From Actinomadura soli (GTDB taxonomy: Bacteria; Actinomycetota; Actinomycetes; Streptosporangiales; Streptosporangiaceae): DNA of 64,000 nt. Every line of letters starts with the position of its first letter. Position 1 is the stretch's first letter. The position numbers and the translations under genes are program-made. This document shows positions 52,976 to 62,835 of the stretch, in pieces. The notes under the pieces are model-generated. The model did not search any database and was not told where the DNA came from. It was given only the letters and a program-made list of their open reading frames with translations. Where the stretch lies: contig NZ_VCKW01000001.1 in the NCBI RefSeq assembly GCF_005889715.1, forward strand, positions 62,001-126,000. The letters are read 5' to 3'.

Positions 52976-54209
52976 CCGTCCTCGCGTGCGCCGGGCCGTC
53001 CCCACCGGGGCCGGCCCGGCCGTCGTCGGAGACCGCGCGGCCGTCCTCGGGCGCGGTCCGGGGGCCGCCGGGCGCCGTGCGGGGTCCGCCGGGCCCGGCG
53101 TGAGCGCCGCCGGGGGCGGTCCGGGCGGTCCCGTCGCCGTCGGGCGCGGCACGGCCGCCGTCGCCCTGGCCGTCGAGGGCGGGCTCCTGCGGTTCGACGC
53201 GGAAGCGGGGGAGCGCCTCGGGATAGCGGTCGCGGATGTGGGAGATGAGATGCTCGCGCACGTCGCAGCGCAGGTCCCAGGTGCTCGCCGAGTCGGCCGC
53301 GCTCATCATCGCGCGGATCGTGACCAGCCCGTTCGGCTGGACGCCCACCGCCTGCAGGATCCACTCGCGCCGGTCCCACAGCGGGTTGTCGCGGAGCGCC
53401 GAGTACAGCTCGGCGCGCAGCTCCTCGATCGGGACCGACCAGTCGACGTGCAGGTCCACCGAGCCGAGCAGCCGGGACGAGTGCCGGGTCCAGTTCTCGA
53501 ACGGCTGCTCGGTGAAGTACGACACCGGGAAGATCATCCGGCGGTCGTCCCAGAGCCGCAGCGCCACATAGGACAGGGTCAGCTCCTCGACCCGTCCCCA
53601 CTCGCCCTGCACGACGACGACGTCGTCCAGCCGCAGCGCGTCGCTGAACGCCAGCTGCAGCCCGGCGAGCAGGTTGCCCAGGGTCGGCCGCGCGGCGATC
53701 CCGACGACCAGCCCGGCGACGCCCGCCGACGCCAGCACCCCGGCGCCGACCGCGCGCACCCCCGGGAAGGTGAACAGCGCGGCGCCGAGCGCCAGCACCA
53801 CGATCAGCACGGCGGCGATGCGACGCAGCAGCAGCATCTGCGTGCGGGCCTTCCTGGCCCGCCGGTTGCGGTCGCCCTCGATCCGCATCAGCCGCTCCAG
53901 CGGCGGATCGCTCAGCGCGTAGCCGATCCGCAGCACCAGCCACGTCGTCGCGCCGATCGCCGCGATCCGCAGCACCTGCCGGACGGCGCTCTCCGCAGGG
54001 TCGGCGAGCAGCCGGTACGGCATCGCCGTGTTGCAGCCCACGACCGCGGCGAACGCGAACGCCGGCGCGGCGACCCGCCGGGCGGCGAGCCCGGCGCCCG
54101 GCCAGCGCGCCGACAGCCGTCCCGCCAGCAGCCGCCGCCCCGCCTCCACGATCGTCACGGACGCGGCGACCACAGCCGCCAGCACGATCCAGGCCCCGAA
54201 CGCGGACAC
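52962..54209 (-). CDS. MscS-family mechanosensitive channel
   Basis: A 415-residue protein with about four or five N-terminal helices and the MscS pore/beta-domain: [20 protein letters not shown] (pore helix, about residues 157-176), [20 protein letters not shown] and [19 protein letters not shown]. It should relieve osmotic down-shock. The C-terminal ~70 residues are Gly/Pro/Asp-rich low complexity. GTG start; GAGGAGG is 11 nt upstream. Confidence 0.88.
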   Translation of the reverse strand: MSAFGAWIVLAAVVAASVTIVEAGRRLLAGRLSARWPGAGLAARRVAAPAFAFAAVVGCNTAMPYRLLADPAESAVRQVLRIAAIGATTWLVLRIGYALSDPPLERLMRIEGDRNRRARKARTQMLLLRRIAAVLIVVLALGAALFTFPGVRAVGAGVLASAGVAGLVVGIAARPTLGNLLAGLQLAFSDALRLDDVVVVQGEWGRVEELTLSYVALRLWDDRRMIFPVSYFTEQPFENWTRHSSRLLGSVDLHVDWSVPIEELRAELYSALRDNPLWDRREWILQAVGVQPNGLVTIRAMMSAADSASTWDLRCDVREHLISHIRDRYPEALPRFRVEPQEPALDGQGDGGRAAPDGDGTARTAPGGAHAGPGGPRTAPGGPRTAPEDGRAVSDDGRAGPGGDGPAHARTVRRA

Positions 54210-54394
54210 GCTCGCACCGACCTCCTCACACCGGACTCGGAATCCCTATCCGACCTTCCCTTTCCCAGAGTTTTACGATCATGTGAACCGGACGGCGAGA
54301 TCTCCGTCACCCACGGTGTCGCAGATGGTCCCGATCGCGTCACGCACGGTGGCGGCCGGGACGCGCGGGAGCACGGCGTGTCGGTGCCGCCCAC

Positions 54395-54400
54395 TAGGCT
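54395..54400 (+). promoter_or_regulatory. Predicted leaderless -10 of uvrC (TAGGCT, 7 nt before GTG)
   Basis: TAGGCT, then TTTGAAC, then the GTG start of uvrC. No Shine-Dalgarno sequence is present. Confidence 0.55.
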
Positions 54401-54407
54401 TTTGAAC

Positions 54408-56456
54408 GTGGCAGACCCGGCGACCTACCGACCCGCACCCGGCTCCATCCCCGAGTCACCCGGGGTGTACCGGTTCCGCGACGAGCACGGCCGGGTCATC
54501 TACGTGGGCAAGGCCAAGAGCCTGCGCCAGCGCCTCAGCTCCTACTTCGCCGACTTCTCCGCGCTGCATCCGCGCACGCAGACCATGGTGCGGACGGCCG
54601 CCAAGGTCGACTGGACGGTCGTCGCCACCGAGGTCGAGGCCCTCCAGCTCGAATACTCCTGGATCAAGGAGTTCGATCCGCGGTTCAACGTCCGTTACCG
54701 CGATGACAAGTCGTATCCCTACCTCGCCGTCACCCTGAACGAGGAGTTCCCGAGGGTGATGGTGATGCGCGGTGCCAAGCGCAAGGGCGTGCGCTACTTC
54801 GGGCCGTACTCCCACGCGTGGGCGATCCGGGAGACGGTCGACCAGCTGCTGCGCGTGTTCCCCGTCCGGACGTGCAGCGCCGGCGTGTTCAAGCGGCAGC
54901 ACCAGCTCGACCGCCCCTGCCTGCTCGGCTACATCGGCAAATGCTCGGCGCCGTGCGTCGGCCGCGTCACGCCCGACGAGCACCGCCTCCTCGCCGAGGA
55001 CTTCTGCGACTTCATGGCCGGGCACACCACCCGGTTCACCAAGCGCCTCGAACGCGAAATGCGCGAGGCCGCCGCGTCCCAGGAGTACGAGCGCGCCGCC
55101 CGGCTCCGCGACGACGTCCGCGCCCTCGAACGGGCGCTGGAGAAGCAGGCCGTCGTCCTCGCCGACACCACCGACTGCGACATGATCGCGTTCGCGGAGG
55201 ACGAGCTGGAGGCGGCCGTCCAGGTCTTCTACGTCCGCGGCGGCCGGATCCGCGGGCAGCGCGGCTGGGTCGTCGACAAGGTCGAGGACGTCACCACCGC
55301 CGACCTCGTCGAGCACTTCCTCATCCAGATCTACAGCGAGAGCGAATCGGTGCCGCGGGAGGTGCTCGTCCCGGCCTTGCCGCCCGAGGAGGAGGCGATG
55401 ACCGAGCTGCTGTCCGAGCAGCGCGGCGGGCCCGTCCGGCTCCGCGTCCCGCAGCGCGGCGACAAGAAGTCCCTGCTGGAGACGGTCGCGCGCAACGCGC
55501 ACGAGGCGCTCAAGCAGCACAAGACGCGCCGCGCGTCCGACCTCACCACCCGCAGCCGCGCGCTCCAGGAGATCCAGGACGCGCTGGAGCTGGACGACGC
55601 GCCCCTGCGCATCGAGTGCTACGACGTGTCGAACCTGCAGGGCACCAACGTGGTCGCGTCGATGGTCGTGTTCGAGGACGGCCTGGCCCGCAAGAGCGAG
55701 TACCGCCGGTTCACGATCAAGGCCGTGGAGGGGCAGGACGACGTCCGCTCCATCCACGAGGTCATCACCCGCCGGTTCAAGCGGTACCTCGCCGAAAGCG
55801 AGAAGATGGGCGAGCTCGACCATCTGGGAGATCCTCCCGAATCGGTTGCCGGGGGGTCTGGGGGGTCGTCCCCCCAGAATGAAATCGAGGAGGGGGCGCA
55901 CCAGCCGATCGATCCGGAGACGGGCCGGCCGCGCAAGTTCGCCTACCCGCCGAACCTCGTCGTCGTCGACGGCGGCCCGCCGCAGGTCGCCGCCGCGCAG
56001 CGGGCGCTGGACGAGCTGGGCGTCGACGACATCGCCGTCTGCGGCATCGCCAAGCGGCTGGAGGAGATCTGGCTGCCCGGCGAAGGCGACCCGGTGATCC
56101 TGCCGCGCAACAGCGAGGGCATGTTCCTCGTCCAGCGGGTCCGCGACGAGGCGCACCGGTTCGCGATCACGTTCCATAGGCAGCGGCGGTCCAAGTCCAT
56201 GACGGTGAGCGAACTCGATAACGTTCCGGGTCTGGGCCCGGCGCGCCGCGCGGCGCTGCTGAAGCACTTCGGCTCGCTGAAGCGGCTGAGGGACGCGACG
56301 CCGGAGCAGGTCGCCGAGGTCCCGGGGATCGGCCGGCGCAGCGCCGAGGGCATCGTCGCGGCGCTGCACGGCGCCGCGGCCCCGCGCGGGGGCGGCGGGC
56401 CCGGCGGCGCCGCGACGGGCGGAAACGACGGGGAGCACACGGGGAGAGGGTCATGA
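54408..56456 (+). CDS. uvrC: UvrABC excinuclease subunit C
   Basis: UvrC makes both incisions around a lesion bound by UvrAB. The 682-residue product has the GIY-YIG nuclease domain ([20 protein letters not shown], residues ~13-95), a UVR helix ([18 protein letters not shown] near 225-242) and the RNase H-like domain ([20 protein letters not shown] near 404, [13 protein letters not shown] near 520). A tandem HhH region closes it ([18 protein letters not shown] near 607, [16 protein letters not shown] near 640). A G-rich repeat is inserted in frame at about residues 482-491 ([10 protein letters not shown]). GTG start from a leaderless promoter. Its end overlaps rapZ (ATGA). Confidence 0.96.
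   Translation: MADPATYRPAPGSIPESPGVYRFRDEHGRVIYVGKAKSLRQRLSSYFADFSALHPRTQTMVRTAAKVDWTVVATEVEALQLEYSWIKEFDPRFNVRYRDDKSYPYLAVTLNEEFPRVMVMRGAKRKGVRYFGPYSHAWAIRETVDQLLRVFPVRTCSAGVFKRQHQLDRPCLLGYIGKCSAPCVGRVTPDEHRLLAEDFCDFMAGHTTRFTKRLEREMREAAASQEYERAARLRDDVRALERALEKQAVVLADTTDCDMIAFAEDELEAAVQVFYVRGGRIRGQRGWVVDKVEDVTTADLVEHFLIQIYSESESVPREVLVPALPPEEEAMTELLSEQRGGPVRLRVPQRGDKKSLLETVARNAHEALKQHKTRRASDLTTRSRALQEIQDALELDDAPLRIECYDVSNLQGTNVVASMVVFEDGLARKSEYRRFTIKAVEGQDDVRSIHEVITRRFKRYLAESEKMGELDHLGDPPESVAGGSGGSSPQNEIEEGAHQPIDPETGRPRKFAYPPNLVVVDGGPPQVAAAQRALDELGVDDIAVCGIAKRLEEIWLPGEGDPVILPRNSEGMFLVQRVRDEAHRFAITFHRQRRSKSMTVSELDNVPGLGPARRAALLKHFGSLKRLRDATPEQVAEVPGIGRRSAEGIVAALHGAAAPRGGGGPGGAATGGNDGEHTGRGS
55851..55878 (+). 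repeat. G-rich hairpin repeat, copy 7 (inside uvrC)
   Basis: GGGGGG leader then TCTGGGGGG-TCGT-CCCCCCAGA, a perfect 9-bp stem, the best of the family. It lies in frame in a linker of the UvrC catalytic half. Confidence 0.85.
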
Positions 56457-57331
56457 CCAGCGAGACGAAGATCCCGGACATCGTGATCGTCACCGGCATG
56501 TCCGGGGCGGGCCGCAGCACCGCGGCCAAGTCCCTGGAGGACCTCGACTGGTTCGTGGTCGACAACCTGCCGCCGGGCCTGCTGGCCACGATGGCCGACC
56601 TCGGCGGCCGGGTGAAGGACGCGGTGCCCCGCATCGCCGTGGTCGTCGACGTCCGCAGCCGCGCCTTCACCGAGGATCTGCACTCCTCCATCGCCGAGCT
56701 GGAGGCGCGCGGCGTCCACCCGCGCGTGGTGTTCCTGGAGGCGAACGACGCCGACCTGGTGCGCCGGTTCGAGAGCGTCCGCCGCCCGCACCCGCTGCAG
56801 GACGACGGCCGCCTCGTCGACGGCATCGCCCGCGAGCGGGAGCTGGTCCGCGAGGTCCGCGCCGAGGCCGACCTGGTGATCGACACCAGCGGCCTCAACG
56901 TGCACGAGCTGCGCAACAAGATCATCGGGTTCTTCGGCAACGACACCGGCGAGACCAGCCTCCGCGCGACCGTCGTGTCGTTCGGCTACAAGTACGGGCT
57001 GCCCGTCGACGCCGACCTCGTCGTCGACTGCCGGTTCCTGCCGAACCCGCACTGGGTGCCGGAGCTGCGGCCGAAGACGGGCCGCGACGCCGCCGTCCGC
57101 GACTACGTCCTCGGGCAGCGCGGCGCCAAGGAGTTCCTGTACGCCTACGCGGAGGTGCTGCGGCTCCTCGCCGACGGCTACGAGCGCGAGGGGAAGCACT
57201 ACGTGACCCTGGCCGTGGGCTGCACCGGCGGCAAACACCGTAGTGTGGCCATGGCGGAACAGATCGCCGCCCGGCTGCGGGACGAGGGCATCGAGGTGCA
57301 GGTGGCCCACCGCGACCTCGGCCGCGAGTAG
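56453..57331 (+). CDS. rapZ: RapZ/YvcJ-family nucleotide-binding protein
   Basis: A 292-residue P-loop protein of the RapZ family, an RNase adaptor in E. coli and a nucleotide-binding protein of uncertain role in Gram-positives. Walker A is [17 protein letters not shown] near residue 14, and the C-terminal RNA-binding-like domain has [23 protein letters not shown] and [14 protein letters not shown]. It stands in the conserved uvrC-rapZ-yvcK-whiA order with overlapping start. Confidence 0.93.
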   Translation: MTSETKIPDIVIVTGMSGAGRSTAAKSLEDLDWFVVDNLPPGLLATMADLGGRVKDAVPRIAVVVDVRSRAFTEDLHSSIAELEARGVHPRVVFLEANDADLVRRFESVRRPHPLQDDGRLVDGIARERELVREVRAEADLVIDTSGLNVHELRNKIIGFFGNDTGETSLRATVVSFGYKYGLPVDADLVVDCRFLPNPHWVPELRPKTGRDAAVRDYVLGQRGAKEFLYAYAEVLRLLADGYEREGKHYVTLAVGCTGGKHRSVAMAEQIAARLRDEGIEVQVAHRDLGRE

Positions 57332-57350
57332 AATTCCCGTCCGGTCCCTT

Positions 57351-57374
57351 GCGGGGGCCGACCCCCGCACCCCC
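57351..57374 (-). repeat. G-rich hairpin repeat, copy 8 (rapZ-yvcK, inverted)
   Basis: GCGGGGG-CCGA-CCCCCGC with a C-rich tail. On the minus strand it reads GGGGGTGCGGGGGTCGG, the family consensus. It lies in the 98-bp gap between rapZ and yvcK. Confidence 0.75.
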
Positions 57375-57429
57375 GGGTGAGGATCAGGCGCCCGGCGGTC
57401 CCGGACGAGGAGAGCAGGTCGACGGCACG

Positions 57430-58395
57430 GTGAAGCCCAACGGCCCGAAGGTCGTCGCGCTCGGCGGCGGCCACGGCCTCTACGCCTCGCTGTCGGCGCT
57501 GCGCCGCGTCACCGACCGGCTGACCGCGATCGTCACCGTCGCCGACGACGGCGGGTCCAGCGGGCGGCTCCGCCGCGAGCTGGGGGTGCTGCCGCCCGGC
57601 GACCTGCGCATGGCGCTCGCCGCGCTGTGCGGCGACGACGAGTGGGGCCAGACGTGGCGCGACGTCGTCCAGCACCGCTTCCGCAGCGAGGGCGACCTGC
57701 GGGGCCACGCGGTCGGGAACCTCCTCATCGTCGCGCTGTGGGAGCTGCTCGGCCAGGAGGGCGCGGTCGACGGGCTCGACTGGGTCGGGCGGCTGCTCGG
57801 CGCGCACGGCCGGGTCCTGCCGATGGCGGCCGTCCCGATGGACATCGTCGCGGAGGTCCGCGGCGCCGACCCGTCGAGGCCCGACGAGATCACCCACGTC
57901 AAGGGGCAGGTCGCGTGCGCGAAGACGCCCGGCAGCGTGCTCGGCGTCTCGCTCGTCCCGGCCGACCCGCCCGCCTGCCCCGAGGCGCTCGCCGCCGTCG
58001 ACGACGCCGACTGGATCGTGTTCGGGCCCGGGTCCTGGTTCACCAGCGTCCTGCCGCACCTGAAGGTCCCGGCGCTGGCCCGCGCCCTGGCCGGCTCCCG
58101 CGCCCGCCGCGCCGTCGCGCTGAACCTCGCGCCGCAGCCCGGCGAGACCGACGACTTCTCCCCGCAGACCCACCTGGAGGTCCTGCGGGCGCACGCACCC
58201 GACCTGAGCGTGGACGTCGTCCTCGCCGACCGCGGGGTGGTGGACGACCCGGCGGCGCTCGACAAGGCCGTCCAGGAGATCGGCGGGCGCCTCGTCCTCG
58301 CGGACGTCGCCGCCGATGATGCCGCCGAGGACGGGTCCCCGCGCCATGAACCCGCCCGTCTGGCCCAAGCCTTCGTACAGATATTCAGTGAGTGA
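57430..58395 (+). CDS. yvcK: YvcK/CofD-like gluconeogenesis factor
   Basis: A 321-residue member of the YvcK/CofD-like family. In Bacillus and mycobacteria YvcK (CuvA) links central metabolism with cell wall synthesis and shape, and binds UDP-sugars. Family marks are [18 protein letters not shown] at the N-terminus, [16 protein letters not shown] near residue 40, [10 protein letters not shown], and [15 protein letters not shown] near 197. The GTG at 57430 is the only suitable start; the Shine-Dalgarno-like AGGAGAG is 14 nt upstream. Confidence 0.92.
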   Translation: MKPNGPKVVALGGGHGLYASLSALRRVTDRLTAIVTVADDGGSSGRLRRELGVLPPGDLRMALAALCGDDEWGQTWRDVVQHRFRSEGDLRGHAVGNLLIVALWELLGQEGAVDGLDWVGRLLGAHGRVLPMAAVPMDIVAEVRGADPSRPDEITHVKGQVACAKTPGSVLGVSLVPADPPACPEALAAVDDADWIVFGPGSWFTSVLPHLKVPALARALAGSRARRAVALNLAPQPGETDDFSPQTHLEVLRAHAPDLSVDVVLADRGVVDDPAALDKAVQEIGGRLVLADVAADDAAEDGSPRHEPARLAQAFVQIFSE

Positions 58396-58457
58396 CGCCC
58401 GGTGCCGCCGCGATCGGCGACACTGCTGGGAGTCCGATAGGGGGAGGGGTCCAACTC

Positions 58458-59438
58458 ATGGCGATGACCGGTGTGGTCAAGGACGAGCTGGGCAGGCTCA
58501 CGATCATGAAGCCGTGCTGCCGCAAGGCCGAGGTCTCGACGCTGCTGCGCTTCGCGGGCGGCCTGCACCTGGTCAGCGGGCGCATCGTGATCGAGGCCGA
58601 GATCGACACCGGAGTCGCGGCCCGGCGCCTGATCAAGGACATCGCGGAGGTGTTCGGGCACACCTCCGAGGTCGTCGTGCTCGCGCCGAGCGGGTTGCGT
58701 AAAGGCAACCGTTATGTCGTCCGCGTCTTCCGGGACGGCGAGTCGCTCGCCCGGCAGACCGGGCTGATCGACAACAACGGGCGGCCCGTGCGCGGCCTGC
58801 CGCGGCACGTCGTCGCGGGCGCGGCGTGCGACGCCGAGTCGGCGTGGCGGGGCGCGTTCCTCGCGCACGGCTCGCTGACCGAGCCGGGCCGGTCCATGTC
58901 GCTGGAGGTGACGTGCCCGGGCCCGGAGGCGGCGCTCGCGCTGGTCGGCGCGGCCCGCCGCCTGAAGATCCACGCGAAGGCCCGCGAGGTCCGCGGCGTC
59001 GACCGGGTCGTCGTCCGCGACGGCGACGCGATCAGCGCGCTGCTCACCCGGCTCGGCGCGCACGACAGCGTCCTCGCCTGGGAGGAGCGCCGGATGCGCC
59101 GCGAGGTCCGCGCCACCGCGAACCGGCTCGCGAACTTCGACGACGCGAACCTGCGGCGCTCCGCCCGCGCCGCCGTCGCCGCCGGTGCCCGCGTCGCCCG
59201 CGCGCTGGAGATCCTCGGTGACGAGGCGCCCGAGCACCTGGTCAAGGCCGGGCAGCTGCGGCTGGAGCACAAGCAGGCGTCGCTGGAGGAGCTCGGCCAG
59301 CTCGCCGACCCGCCGCTCACCAAGGACGCCATCGCCGGCCGCATCCGCCGCCTGCTCGCCATGGCCGACAAGCGCGCCGGGGACCAGGGCATCCCCGGCA
59401 CGGAGGCCAACCTGACCGCGGACATGCTCGCGCCCTGA
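58458..59438 (+). CDS. whiA: Sporulation/cell division regulator WhiA
   Basis: WhiA is a DNA-binding protein that, with WhiB, switches Streptomyces aerial hyphae to sporulation septation. It is conserved across Gram-positives. The 326-residue product has the LAGLIDADG-like N-terminal domain ([40 protein letters not shown]) and a C-terminal HTH ([21 protein letters not shown]). GGAGG lies 10 nt before the ATG. In most actinomycetes gap-pgk-tpi follows directly; here 4.3 kb of other genes intervene. Confidence 0.95.
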   Translation: MAMTGVVKDELGRLTIMKPCCRKAEVSTLLRFAGGLHLVSGRIVIEAEIDTGVAARRLIKDIAEVFGHTSEVVVLAPSGLRKGNRYVVRVFRDGESLARQTGLIDNNGRPVRGLPRHVVAGAACDAESAWRGAFLAHGSLTEPGRSMSLEVTCPGPEAALALVGAARRLKIHAKAREVRGVDRVVVRDGDAISALLTRLGAHDSVLAWEERRMRREVRATANRLANFDDANLRRSARAAVAAGARVARALEILGDEAPEHLVKAGQLRLEHKQASLEELGQLADPPLTKDAIAGRIRRLLAMADKRAGDQGIPGTEANLTADMLAP

Positions 59439-59441
59439 CCC

Positions 59442-60008
59442 TCAGCGGACGCGGTGGAGGCCGCCGTCGGGCCCGGCAACGAAGCCGAGCCGGTGACCGG
59501 AGAACGACGCGTCCACGCGGACACCGCCGCCGGGCAGCGGGCGGACGCGCACGCCCGGCCGTTCCGTGCCGCGGACGGGGGCGATCAGCGTCAGCGTCCG
59601 CACCCGCGACCCCCGCGCCGGGAGCGACACGACGGGCGCGGGCGCCTTCTTCCGGTGACCTCGCGCGACCCACCCCTGCAGGGGGTCCAGCGACCCGCGG
59701 ACGGTCCGGGCGGGCGACGCGGCCGTGCCCGGCAGCGGTATCCGCAGGAAGTGGACGCGGACCCGTCCGGCGGTGGCGACGGCGCCCGTCCCGCGCGGGA
59801 CGGCGGTGAACGCGGGCGGCAGGTGCCAGAGCTGCTCCACGGGGTGCGGGACGGGCGAGCGCACGTCGTCCAGCACCACGAGGGCGTCGGGGCCGGACGC
59901 GGCGAGCACCGACCGCGACCGGACGGTCCCCGTGAAGGCGGTGTCGGTGAACGAGAACGTGTCGGCGCCGCGCCGGAACCTGTGGCCGGTCAGCGCCGTC
60001 GCCGCGCG
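59442..60008 (-). pseudogene. C-terminal remnant of a heparinase II/III-like protein
   Basis: An open frame of 188 codons without a proper beginning: upstream (rightward) it hits an in-frame TGA at 60009-60011. The readable part, ALTGHRFRRGADTFSFTDTAF, then VLDDVRSPVPHPVEQLWHLPP and further beta-rich sequence, looks like the C-terminal domain of heparinase II/III-family polysaccharide lyases. The N-terminal (alpha/alpha) catalytic domain is missing in all frames. Third positions are GC-rich throughout, so decay must be recent or the fragment is still translated from a GTG at 59909. Confidence 0.7.
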
Positions 60009-60011
60009 TCA

Positions 60012-60367
60012 CGGGCGTCGGAGGACGGCTCGCCTGCCGGCCGTACGCCGCGTCCCCGGACGGCGCCCGGACGTACGCCGACTACGGCGGCGGGCGCGGC
60101 GCCGGAGAGGTCTCCTGGACCGGTATCGCGGCGGACGACGCCGTCGCCTTCGAGGCCCGCTACGCGGGCGGCGCCCGGATGCGGTTCGCGTGCGGCGACA
60201 CGGCAAGTTGTGTGCGCCGGACCACGCCCAAGGGCCCCGTCACGTTGTTCACCACGAGGCCGCGTGCGTACACCCCGCCCAAGACCGGAGCCCCCGTCCA
60301 CGGTGTTCTCACCGTCTTCGACGCCCGCGGGAGGATGCTCGAACGGCTGCCGTTCAGCGCGGGGTAG
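60012..60367 (+). pseudogene. C-terminal remnant of an unidentified protein
   Basis: On the plus strand a frame with strong GC third-position bias runs from about 60012 to the TAG at 60367 (GGRLACRPYAASPDGARTYA and on, with VSWTGIAADDAVAFEARYAG and VFDARGRMLERLPFSAG at the end). No start codon with a ribosome site lies at its left edge, and the bias is lost beyond ~60010, exactly where the opposite heparinase remnant also breaks off. No family recognised; it may have been a secreted protein. It overlaps the next, convergent gene by 14 bp. Confidence 0.5.
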
Positions 60368-61583
60368 CGTCCCCGCGCAGGACGCGGTGGACGAGGTCGT
60401 CGCGGAGCTGCCCGTAGCCGGTCTCCGCCCAGACGCTCTCCGCCGGGTCGGCCTCGTAGTAGGGGACGTCGCGGCCGTCCCGGCGGTCCATGAGGACGTC
60501 CGGTGCCTCCTTGCCGCGGACCGCGCGGGCGCACGGCCGGCAGGCCCGGACCCGGAGGCTCTTGCGGGAGCCGACAGGACGCCAGGCGATCCTGGTTGCG
60601 GCGTCCCCGTGGAGCGGGTTGAAGAAGCAGAGCGGGACCGGCGGGATCTCCGGGTCGCCGTTCGCGACCGCCTGTGCGGACGCGAAGGCGTCGCGCCCCT
60701 GGTCGAGCAGCACCAGGACCCCGGCCAGGTCGGGGACGCCCCGGGCGGCGTCGAGGGTCTTGCCGGCGGCCTGGTAGGCGTCCAGCGCGCCGGTCATCAG
60801 GGCGCGGGCCCGCTCGCCGGTGGTGGGCACGGTGGTCTCGTCGAGCAGCTCGCCGAACGCGATGACCTCGCGGGACGCCTGCTCGCGCAGCTGGTCCTCG
60901 TTGGCCCGCAGCGCGGTGGCGAACACCGTGCGGGGCATCAGCAGGCCGCCGCCCTCGCGGCGGACGGACGCCATCCGGCGCCGCCGCCAGAGCAGGAACC
61001 CGCCCACGCCCACGACCGCGAGACCCGCCGCGCCCGCGCCGAGGGGGAGGGCCAGGCCGCCGTCGTCGTCGTCCGCCCGGCCGGAACGGGGCTCGCCGGT
61101 GCGGCTCGCGGCCCCCTGCCGGGCTTTGTGGCGCCGGTCGATCTCGGCGGAGATCCGGTCGTACTCCTGCTTGCCGGTGCCCGAGATGATCAGGTCGGCG
61201 ACGCGGGACAGCCGGGCCGCGAGCGGGGTGTCGTCCATGGCGCGGTCCAGGCTGACCGCCCAGGCGGCGTCGCGCGCCTGGTGGTCGCCGCCCCATTCGC
61301 GGGCGGTCAGGTCCTCGCCGCCCTCGCGGAGGGTGATGAAGATCCCGTCGCGGCCCAGGCGGTCGTGCACGACGGAGGCGAGCTGGTCGGCGTCCGCCCA
61401 GGTGCCGCCCGTGACCAGCGGGACGAGGACCACGTAGACCGGCGCCGGCGCCTTGGCGAACCTGGCGGCGAGCCTGCGCCGCTCCGCGCCCGGCAGCGCG
61501 GACGCGATCGACGGATCGACGTAGATGGGCGAGCGGCGCAGCGCGGCGGCCAGCCGTTCGCCGGGGGACGGTTCACTCAACAC
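60354..61583 (-). CDS. Membrane protein with TPM-like domain, paralogue 3 of 3
   Basis: A 409-residue protein. The N-terminal ~130 residues (LAAALRRSPIYVDPSIASAL, then APVYVVLVPLV, VHDRLGRDGIFITL) are shared with the two genes upstream and recall TPM-type domains. A single helix follows near 175-195 (GAGAAGLAVVGVGGFLLWRRRR). The C-terminal cytoplasmic region contains CFFNPLHGDAATR and CRPCARAV, a possible metal site also seen in paralogue 2. Unlike its paralogues it has no visible signal peptide. GTG start overlaps the end of paralogue 2 by 11 bp. Function unknown. Confidence 0.75.
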   Translation of the reverse strand: MLSEPSPGERLAAALRRSPIYVDPSIASALPGAERRRLAARFAKAPAPVYVVLVPLVTGGTWADADQLASVVHDRLGRDGIFITLREGGEDLTAREWGGDHQARDAAWAVSLDRAMDDTPLAARLSRVADLIISGTGKQEYDRISAEIDRRHKARQGAASRTGEPRSGRADDDDGGLALPLGAGAAGLAVVGVGGFLLWRRRRMASVRREGGGLLMPRTVFATALRANEDQLREQASREVIAFGELLDETTVPTTGERARALMTGALDAYQAAGKTLDAARGVPDLAGVLVLLDQGRDAFASAQAVANGDPEIPPVPLCFFNPLHGDAATRIAWRPVGSRKSLRVRACRPCARAVRGKEAPDVLMDRRDGRDVPYYEADPAESVWAETGYGQLRDDLVHRVLRGDATPR

Positions 61584-62835
61584 CCAGGTACCTCATCACA
61601 CGAGGAAGGAATTTCTTGCCGCTGGCGCCCCACGCCGCATCACGCCACACGCCGGGGACCGCGGTGTGCGGACGGCCCCCGATCTCCATGAGGTGATGCC
61701 TCCGCAGCCCGTTCCGGCGCTCGCGCTGCTGGCAGGCGCCGCAGAGCGGGCACGGTTTCGGCAGGACGCCGTCGCCGTCCAGCTTCGGGACGTACGCGCG
61801 CCCGGCCGAGTCGCCGTGCAGCGGGTTCACCAGGCACGGGACGGGCGGGGAGGCGACGTTCCGCGTCAGCGCGACGCGCCCCCGCCGGGCCAGCACGATC
61901 ACGCCGACGAGGTCGATGGCGCGCTCCTCGTCGTCCTTGGCGTCGTCGTAGAGGATCTGCGCGGCGTCGTAGGCCGACACTGCGAAGGGGCGCCCGCGCT
62001 CCGCCTCGGCCGTGGCGAGCAGACCGCGGAGCCGCCCGAGTTCCTTGGACGCGTTGCGCCGCAGCCACCGCATCCCGGGCTTCCTGGGCGCCCAGGGATG
62101 CCTCTCGACCTCGCCCGGAACGGACCGCCTCCTGCGGACCAGGGCGAGGACGCCGATGCCCGCCCAGTACAGCAGCGCGGCCGTGAGCGGCCCGACGAGC
62201 AGGAGACCGGTGAGGAGCGGGCCCGAGACCTCGGCGTCGCGCGGCGTCAGCTTGTTCTCCTCCCCGAACGGATCGGGGCTGGAGTACAGCCTCGGCGTGG
62301 ACGGCGATGCCGTGGGTGCCACGGCGTAGCCGTTCAGCCGCTGGACGAGCCGGTCCGCGAGCCCCTCGAACGGGCGGTCGAAGTCGGCCGGACGCGAGGA
62401 GCCCGGCTCGTTCTCGTCCAGCGGCGAGTAGTCGTAGTCGCGCGGCACCTGGAACGCCTCGGACTCAAGGCGCCCGCGCGAATTGACCATCAGGTAGAGC
62501 CCGTCCCTGCGCGACCGGTCGTGCAGGGCGAACAGGAACGCGTCGTCGCGGCCCTGCGACTCCGAGTCGGCCGGGTTCGGGATCACGACGACGTAGACGG
62601 GGGTGCCGATCTGCCTCGCGGCCTTCAGGACGGCCTGGCGCACCCGTCCGCGCTCGGCCTCGTCGAGGGCGGCGCCGACGTCGGGGTCGACGAACAGCGG
62701 GTCCCTGGCCAGCGCGGCGGAGACCCGGTCGAGGCGCTGGTAGGCGTGCGGCGGATCGTCCGCGGCGGCCGCGACCGGCCCCACGCCCATGCCCAGGACG
62801 GCGAGCAGCGCCGCGACGCCGGCCGCCCGCCTCAT
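61573..62835 (-). CDS. Membrane protein with TPM-like domain, paralogue 2 of 3
   Basis: A 420-residue protein with a signal peptide (MRRAAGVAALLAVLGMGVGP, cleaved after VAAAA), the shared extracytoplasmic domain (VSAALARDPLFVDPDVGAAL, GTPVYVVVIPNP, RDGLYLMVNSRG), and a membrane helix near 215-240 (LLLVGPLTAALLYWAGIGVL). Its cytoplasmic domain carries CLVNPLHGDSAGR and CPLCGACQQ. The paired Cys motifs suggest a zinc site inside the cell. ATGA overlap with paralogue 1. Confidence 0.77.
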   Translation of the reverse strand: MRRAAGVAALLAVLGMGVGPVAAAADDPPHAYQRLDRVSAALARDPLFVDPDVGAALDEAERGRVRQAVLKAARQIGTPVYVVVIPNPADSESQGRDDAFLFALHDRSRRDGLYLMVNSRGRLESEAFQVPRDYDYSPLDENEPGSSRPADFDRPFEGLADRLVQRLNGYAVAPTASPSTPRLYSSPDPFGEENKLTPRDAEVSGPLLTGLLLVGPLTAALLYWAGIGVLALVRRRRSVPGEVERHPWAPRKPGMRWLRRNASKELGRLRGLLATAEAERGRPFAVSAYDAAQILYDDAKDDEERAIDLVGVIVLARRGRVALTRNVASPPVPCLVNPLHGDSAGRAYVPKLDGDGVLPKPCPLCGACQQRERRNGLRRHHLMEIGGRPHTAVPGVWRDAAWGASGKKFLPRVMRYLGVE

